DNA from: Deltaproteobacteria bacterium
Lineage (GTDB): Bacteria; JAUYMQ01
NCBI GenBank assembly: GCA_030698575.1
Contig: JAUYMQ010000089.1
Location: forward strand, 1-7,743
Reading direction: 5' to 3'
DNA length: 7,743 bases
The translations under genes and the position numbers were made by a program. Below, in pieces: positions 6,195 to 7,743 of this stretch. The number at the start of each line of letters is the position of its first letter. Within the stretch, counting starts at the first letter, position 1. The notes under the pieces are model-generated. The model was given only the letters and a program-made list of their open reading frames with translations. It searched no databases and had not been told where the DNA came from.

Positions 6195-7743
6195 CTAGGG
6201 GGTTGCTCGCTGAATTCCTCCAGGCGCCCCGGCGCCGTTTCCGATCGAGCCCAGCCCCTCGAGGTTCACGAGAATGCGGAACTGGGTGTCGTTCACGCGA
6301 CGCCGGTCTACCAGCGAAAGGCTGGTGGACCAGCAGTTGCACTTCGAGCGGTACACGATCGAGTAAACCTGCCTGAAGAACTCGTTGACGTTGAAGGAAT
6401 AGTTCGATCCGTATAGGAAGTCGAGGTTCCGCGTGATCGGGATCCGCAAATTTGTGTTCAGCTCGCTGATCTCGTCGAATCCTTCCTTGAACCCCTCGAA
6501 GTTATCATCGTCGGGGAAATTCTCGAAGGTCTCGGCGAAGCTCTTGGAGTTCCGGTAGTTGAGCGCCAGCCGGTCGCCCCGGTTCGTCGAAGCGATCCCG
6601 CCGATGTTGAACTTGTCGAGCCGGCTGATCTCGTTGTTGTAGGTCAGGTTCGAGAAGAGCTGCAGCTGATCCGAGGGCTCGAAGCTCGCCTCCATGATCG
6701 AATCGGCCTGCTCGCTGTTCTCGAAATCGTAGCCCGTGCCGGAACGGATACGGAAGAGGCGGTAACTCGTGCCGTCTCCCCCGCTCGATCGCGCGAAAAA
6801 CTGGTGCTCCGTCGTCCAGTAGGCAACCGTCTGATCCGGGATCACGTCGGACTGATCCTGCAGGATGTTGTCGATCGCGAAGAAGCGCTGGCGCGACTGG
6901 TTCGTGCTGCCCGGCGGAACGAACACGGGATGATCCACCTTGAAGAACTGCGACGGCCCCTTGTACCGCGTCTCCTTAAAGAAGTTTCCGAAATTCGGCT
7001 CGTCGACGATCTCGTCGTCGCTCCCCTGGATCGTGTAGATCGTCAGCTGCGGCTCGAAGGTCTGCATGAGCGATTCCCAGCGCCCGAGGGGCGAGGACCA
7101 GTCACGCTCGAGCAACGTCGAGACGTCGAGCCGCGCCGTGAAGAGATCGCGGTGCGTCGTCGAATCTTCGAAGTCGTTCGACCGCCACATGGTTTCGCGG
7201 AAACCGATCTCGGGCCGGACATCGAGGTACTTGTCGACCTGGAAGGGCATCGAAACGCGCGGATAGAGATCGACGCGCTGGCCGGCGTTCGCGAGGGCCT
7301 CCCCTTCCTGGAAGGTAAAATCCCCCTCGGTGCCGTTGGGGTTGTTGGGCGCAATCGTCATGCCGCCCAGCCCCGGAATGACCGAATCGATGGGCGGGCT
7401 TCCGGTGGTGTCAGGCTCCACCACCTTGAAGAAATCGTCGCGATGGGGGTCCTTGTTGTTCCCGGCGTAGCCCGGTTCCGCCGGACTGAACCGGCCGTCC
7501 ACGCCCTGGTCCAGGAACGTCCCCCCCTTCAGGCTTTCCTTGAATGCGGCGAACTCCTCAGGGCTCAGCACCTTCGCCGCGTCGTTCAGCGCCTTTGCCC
7601 TGGCGTCCTTGTTCTGGCGGAAGTTAACGAAGGAGCTGTCCCACTGAAAGCGCAACGGCGAGTCGAAGGCCGGCTGATCGATGAGATCGGCCTGCACGTA
7701 GGGCAGGCGTTGCAGGATGACATCGTCCCGGTCCTGGTCGTCG
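6195..7743 (-). CDS. lptD: LPS-assembly outer-membrane protein LptD (OstA), C-terminal part (cut by window edge)
   Basis: The visible 515 residues are the C-terminal beta-barrel part of LptD, which with LptE inserts lipopolysaccharide into the outer leaflet of the outer membrane. The N-terminal jelly-roll lies beyond the right edge. Recognisable blocks are ILQRLPYVQADLI near the visible start, SSFVNFRQ (36-43), RVDLYPRVSMPFQ (about 156-168) with RPEIGFRETMW following, FNIGG...NRGDRLALNYR in the middle, and a C-terminal YRSKCNCW followed by FRILVNLEGLGSIG. Alternating polar and hydrophobic residues with many aromatics are typical of barrel strands. Two features are unusual: about 110 residues between the first strand block and DLYPR (44-153), rich in Asp, Gly and Pro, and a Cys-Asn-Cys at 468-470. 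The start is not in the window. A terminator follows the TAG stop. Assignment to LptD rests on recognised family patterns. Confidence 0.88.
   Translation of the reverse strand, partial: DDQDRDDVILQRLPYVQADLIDQPAFDSPLRFQWDSSFVNFRQNKDARAKALNDAAKVLSPEEFAAFKESLKGGTFLDQGVDGRFSPAEPGYAGNNKDPHRDDFFKVVEPDTTGSPPIDSVIPGLGGMTIAPNNPNGTEGDFTFQEGEALANAGQRVDLYPRVSMPFQVDKYLDVRPEIGFRETMWRSNDFEDSTTHRDLFTARLDVSTLLERDWSSPLGRWESLMQTFEPQLTIYTIQGSDDEIVDEPNFGNFFKETRYKGPSQFFKVDHPVFVPPGSTNQSRQRFFAIDNILQDQSDVIPDQTVAYWTTEHQFFARSSGGDGTSYRLFRIRSGTGYDFENSEQADSIMEASFEPSDQLQLFSNLTYNNEISRLDKFNIGGIASTNRGDRLALNYRNSKSFAETFENFPDDDNFEGFKEGFDEISELNTNLRIPITRNLDFLYGSNYSFNVNEFFRQVYSIVYRSKCNCWSTSLSLVDRRRVNDTQFRILVNLEGLGSIGNGAGAPGGIQRATP

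Noticed and set aside
1-7743. CRISPR array, tRNA, insertion sequence or phage element
   Set aside because: I saw no regularly spaced repeats, tRNA-like cloverleaf, transposase motif or terminal inverted repeats on either strand.

Overview
This window carries one compact run of genes, all on the minus strand. It holds most of a tryptophan-biosynthesis operon, preceded by the 3' part of an outer-membrane biogenesis gene. Read in the direction of transcription (right to left), the order is: lptD C-terminal part (cut by the window edge), a strong intrinsic terminator, trpE, a membrane-anchored sulfatase-superfamily enzyme, trpG, trpD, trpC, and the first 57 codons of trpF (cut by the left edge). 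Long open frames on the plus strand are GC-driven shadows of these genes. No stretch over 300 bases lacks a gene, and the only real intergenic space is about 110 bases between lptD and trpE.

The organism is a Gram-negative bacterium, because LptD inserts LPS into the outer membrane. Its genome is GC-rich. The divergent LptD and the high GC would fit one of the many deltaproteobacterial-like or uncultured high-GC phyla, but the sequence alone does not settle the taxon. I saw no tRNA, rRNA, CRISPR array, insertion sequence, integrase or attachment site.

The trp genes together make indole-3-glycerol phosphate from chorismate. TrpE and TrpG form anthranilate synthase, TrpD adds the phosphoribosyl group, TrpF isomerises the product and TrpC closes the indole ring. 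trpB and trpA are not in the window. Almost every junction is a 1-4 base overlap (TTGA, TGATG, ATGA, ATGA), which points to translational coupling; only trpD-trpC has a short 17-base gap.

The main oddity is that a roughly 680-residue multi-pass membrane protein with a periplasmic-type sulfatase/phosphotransferase domain sits between trpE and trpG, whose products form a complex. Its active-site region has threonine in place of the cysteine or serine of true formylglycine sulfatases. Second-tier points are a terminator whose T-tract runs straight into a possible trpE promoter, leaving little room for an attenuation leader, and an LptD with a long extra segment and an unusual Cys-X-Cys near its C terminus.
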